From contig JALSNA010000128.1 of assembly GCA_026987255.1 (NCBI GenBank), positions 1-15,624 of the forward strand: a stretch of DNA of 15,624 nt, given 5' to 3'. Below are positions 13,981 to 15,624 of the stretch, piece by piece. How positions within the stretch are numbered: the first letter of the stretch is position 1; each line of letters starts with the position of its first letter. The stretch is from Hyphomicrobiales bacterium (lineage in GTDB: Bacteria > Pseudomonadota > Alphaproteobacteria > Rhizobiales > Aestuariivirgaceae). The position numbers and the translations under genes are program-made. The notes beneath the pieces are model-generated. The model was not told the origin of the DNA and ran no database searches. It saw only the letters and a list, made by a program, of their open reading frames with translations.

Positions 13981-15290
13981 TGGCCCATGACCTTCGCCTT
14001 GCGGCCATCGCGCGGCCCGGCCATGCGGTTGACGATGACCTTTTGCGCCTCCTTCAGGCCACTGACCACGGCCTTGCCACCGGCATAACCGCGCAAGGTC
14101 ACTTCACGGCTGGCGATGCGCCCATCCTTGAGCACATAGACGCGCGCGCCATCATAGACGGCCGCCTCGGGGAGCAAAGCAACATCCTTGAGCAGGGGGC
14201 CATCCATGGCGGCGGCAACGAAGGTGCCCGGCGGCAGCCAGCTTGCGCTGGCGGCGTCATCGAGGGCGGCAAAGATGTTCACCGCCCCCTGCCCGGCGGC
14301 GATCTGCGGCGCGATGCGCACGACATGGGCCGCAAGGCGGATGTCTCCATCACTGGTGCGCCAGGTGATACGCAGCTTGCGGCCGATGAGAGCCTCTCCG
14401 GCGGCCTTCAGGGCGCCATATTGACGCTCCGAGAGAGCCAGGCGCACCTGCGGCGGCTGCTTCGGGATCAGGGTAATCAGCTTGTCGGCTGGCGAGACCT
14501 GCTGGCCGGTCACGGCGGCGGCCTGGGCGATGACGCCATCGAAGGGGGCGCGCAAGGTGGTGTCGGCGAGATTGCGCCGGGCGCGGCGCAAGGCCCATTG
14601 CAGGCGCGTGACCGTGGCCTGCTGCTGGGCAAGGCGGGCGCGCGTGGCCTCCACATTGGCCTTGCGCTGGGCCAGGGCGAGGCGTCTTTGCGCGGCGCTC
14701 AGGCGGATCTTGTCCAGGGCGGCATCGGAGACCGCGCCGGTCTTGCGCAGCCTTTGCGTGCGGGACAATTCGCGCAAGGCCAGATCGAGCTGGCCCCTGG
14801 CATTCTTCACCGCGATGATTTCCAGATCGAGGCGCGCCCTGGTCTCGCGGCTGGCCGCCTGGGCCGATTTCAGCGCCGCTTCGGCCTCCTCGACGGCGGC
14901 GCGCAAGGGCAGATCGTCGAGACGCACCAGCATCTGTCCCTGCTTGACCGCCACGCCCTCGCGCAAGTCCGGCATGGTCGCGGCTATGCGCCCGGAGACC
15001 GGCATTCTCAGGATCGTCTGGTGCAGGGCTATCGCGCGGCCATAGAGCCGCCAGCGCGGATGGGCGCTGGTCAGATGCACCGGCTGGATGCGCACCGGCT
15101 CGATGGCCTCGCTGGCCGCATGGGGCCTGGGCCTGACGGCGGAGGCCATCATCATGCGCCAGCCCGCAAAGGCGGCGGCCAGGATCAGGGCCACCACGAA
15201 AAGGCGCAACAGCCGCCCCGCCCATGAGCGGCGCGGCGCGGGCGCACCCATGGCGGCCTGCACATCCTTGTTGTCCGGCATCTTGTTCAT
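13977..15290 (-). CDS. periplasmic adaptor (membrane fusion) subunit of RND pump
   Basis: A 437-residue adaptor linking the RND pump to an outer-membrane channel. A single N-terminal membrane anchor (about 29-45, LFVVALILAAAFAGW) is followed by the first half of the lipoyl-like domain (RMPVSGRIAATMPDLREGVAVKQGQMLVRLDD). Next is a long alpha-helical hairpin (about 131-247) with heptad-like Ala/Leu/Arg content, then the second lipoyl half (TTLRAPFDGVIA) and C-terminal beta-barrel and membrane-proximal domains. There is no lipobox cysteine, so it is anchored by the helix. I chose the ATG at 15288-15290. The frame extends 21 codons upstream to 15353, but those codons are A/T-rich at third positions, unlike the rest. 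Neither start has a strong Shine-Dalgarno. It overlaps the pump gene by 4 nt. Confidence 0.88.
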   Translation of the reverse strand: MNKMPDNKDVQAAMGAPAPRRSWAGRLLRLFVVALILAAAFAGWRMMMASAVRPRPHAASEAIEPVRIQPVHLTSAHPRWRLYGRAIALHQTILRMPVSGRIAATMPDLREGVAVKQGQMLVRLDDLPLRAAVEEAEAALKSAQAASRETRARLDLEIIAVKNARGQLDLALRELSRTQRLRKTGAVSDAALDKIRLSAAQRRLALAQRKANVEATRARLAQQQATVTRLQWALRRARRNLADTTLRAPFDGVIAQAAAVTGQQVSPADKLITLIPKQPPQVRLALSERQYGALKAAGEALIGRKLRITWRTSDGDIRLAAHVVRIAPQIAAGQGAVNIFAALDDAASASWLPPGTFVAAAMDGPLLKDVALLPEAAVYDGARVYVLKDGRIASREVTLRGYAGGKAVVSGLKEAQKVIVNRMAGPRDGRKAKVMGQ

Positions 15291-15309
15291 GGAGCGCACT
15301 TTATCGCCA

Positions 15310-15317
15310 AACCGGTT
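15310..15317. promoter_or_regulatory. possible operator upstream of the efflux operon
   Basis: AACCGGTT is a perfect 8-bp palindrome 20 bp before the adaptor ATG, flanked by GCC on the left and GGC on the right at unequal distances. It could be a regulator site controlling the pump. No confident -35/-10 pair was found around it. Confidence 0.2.
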
Positions 15318-15402
15318 ACGGCCAAATGAAAAAGGCGTAAATTTTTCCGCCATTCGCCGTTTGGCCGCACAGGGCGGGCATCTTAATCAACTGTCGCAAA
15401 GA

Positions 15403-15470
15403 CCATCCTTGCCCCTGCCAATCACCCGCAGTGTCCCATGAGCTGGGTGATTGGCAGGAGGCGAGGATGG
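15403..15470. repeat. long imperfect inverted repeat with 17-nt loop
   Basis: The arms are 15403-15427 and 15445-15470. The inner 14 bp (CCTGCCAATCACCC facing GGGTGATTGGCAGG) are perfect. The outer 11 bp pair after one bulged A at 15459, with one pair (15410/15463) that is G-U in plus-strand RNA but A-C in minus-strand RNA. It lies between the engB stop and the adaptor gene. It could be a stable 3'-end structure of engB mRNA, a small structured RNA or a repeat element. The structure is certain; the function is not. Confidence 0.85.
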
Positions 15471-15476
15471 ACGCGC

Positions 15477-15494
15477 AAGTGTTTTTGGACACTT
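15477..15494. repeat. second hairpin beside the long inverted repeat
   Basis: AAGTGT (15477-15482) pairs with ACACTT (15489-15494) around a 6-nt T-rich loop. Part of it, GGACACT (15487-15493), is also complementary to AGTGTCC (15430-15436) in the loop of the neighbouring long repeat, giving an alternative or pseudoknot pairing. A CCCC/GGGG stem (15495-15498 and 15507-15510) and a run of five T (15517-15521) follow on the plus strand. Confidence 0.55.
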
Positions 15495-15520
15495 CCCCGG
15501 CGCAAAGGGGCGGGTCTTTT

Positions 15521-15624
15521 TCATCGTTGCGGCAAAAGTCCGGCGATGGCGGCGCGCAGTTCATCGAGGCCGGTGGCCTTGCGCGCCGATGTCAGGTGGA
15601 TTTCCGGATGGGCGGCGGGGCGGC
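15521..15624 (-). CDS. engB: C-terminus of probable ribosome-biogenesis GTPase EngB (partial)
   Basis: The right edge reads on the minus strand as 33 codons ending in TGA at 15523-15521. The protein ends RPAAHPEIHLTSARKATG followed by LDELRAAIAGLLPQR. This matches the end of EngB/YihA GTPases, where a [TS]-S-[AS]-x-K-G-type base-recognition loop (here TSARKATG) precedes a final helix beginning (L/I)xELRxxI. EngB assists assembly of the large ribosomal subunit. The 5' part lies outside the window. Other TRAFAC GTPases have related C-termini, so the family call is good and the exact gene fairly likely. It would be transcribed toward the efflux operon, 230 bp away. Confidence 0.65.
   Translation of the reverse strand, partial: RPAAHPEIHLTSARKATGLDELRAAIAGLLPQR

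Noticed and set aside
11248..14088. A 946-codon plus-strand open frame opposite the RND pump
   Set aside because: Same antisense artefact: the protein is Gly/His/Asp-rich and repetitive-looking, while the minus strand encodes a complete RND permease.
15316..15564. An 82-codon minus-strand frame in the engB/efflux gap
   Set aside because: It overlaps the end of engB in another frame and reads through the long inverted repeat. The composition is not protein-like.

Overview
This is a GC-rich (roughly 65% by eye) chromosomal window in which every recognisable gene lies on the minus strand. The organism looks like an alphaproteobacterium. The evidence is the roughly 1600-residue NAD-dependent glutamate dehydrogenase, a TRAP transporter with a Tat-exported binding protein, an EngB C-terminus of alphaproteobacterial type, and strong G/C preference at third codon positions. 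Genus cannot be read from the sequence. There is no phage, insertion sequence, CRISPR array or defence system. Each gene belongs to a known family, so any novelty lies in gene combination and intergenic structure.

Layout, in the direction of transcription (high to low coordinates). The right edge holds the last 33 codons of a GTPase, probably engB (15521-15624). A 230-bp gap follows, with a long imperfect inverted repeat and a second hairpin that could interact with it. Next come a periplasmic adaptor and an RND efflux pump whose genes overlap by ATGA (15290 to 10861). They are followed by tRNA-Ala(GGC), with its own plausible promoter and a strong intrinsic terminator (10647-10722), and then by the large glutamate dehydrogenase gene (10463 to 5652).

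After a 120-bp gap with a plausible sigma-70 promoter comes a five-gene operon (5531 to 213): an N-formylglutamate amidohydrolase-family hydrolase, TRAP small permease, TRAP large permease, TRAP binding protein and a glutamine-synthetase-like ligase. The final 212 bp (1-212) have no gene. They are AT-rich relative to the rest and packed with inverted repeats, including a perfect 18-bp palindrome and four copies of a TGTCAGAA-type octamer.

How the genes may work together (inference): the TRAP system imports a small organic acid or amino compound. The GS-like ligase can join glutamate to an amine, and the amidohydrolase can release glutamate from an N-substituted form. The adjacent dehydrogenase would convert glutamate to 2-oxoglutarate and ammonia. 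The substrate is not identifiable from sequence. The efflux pair is a separate unit.
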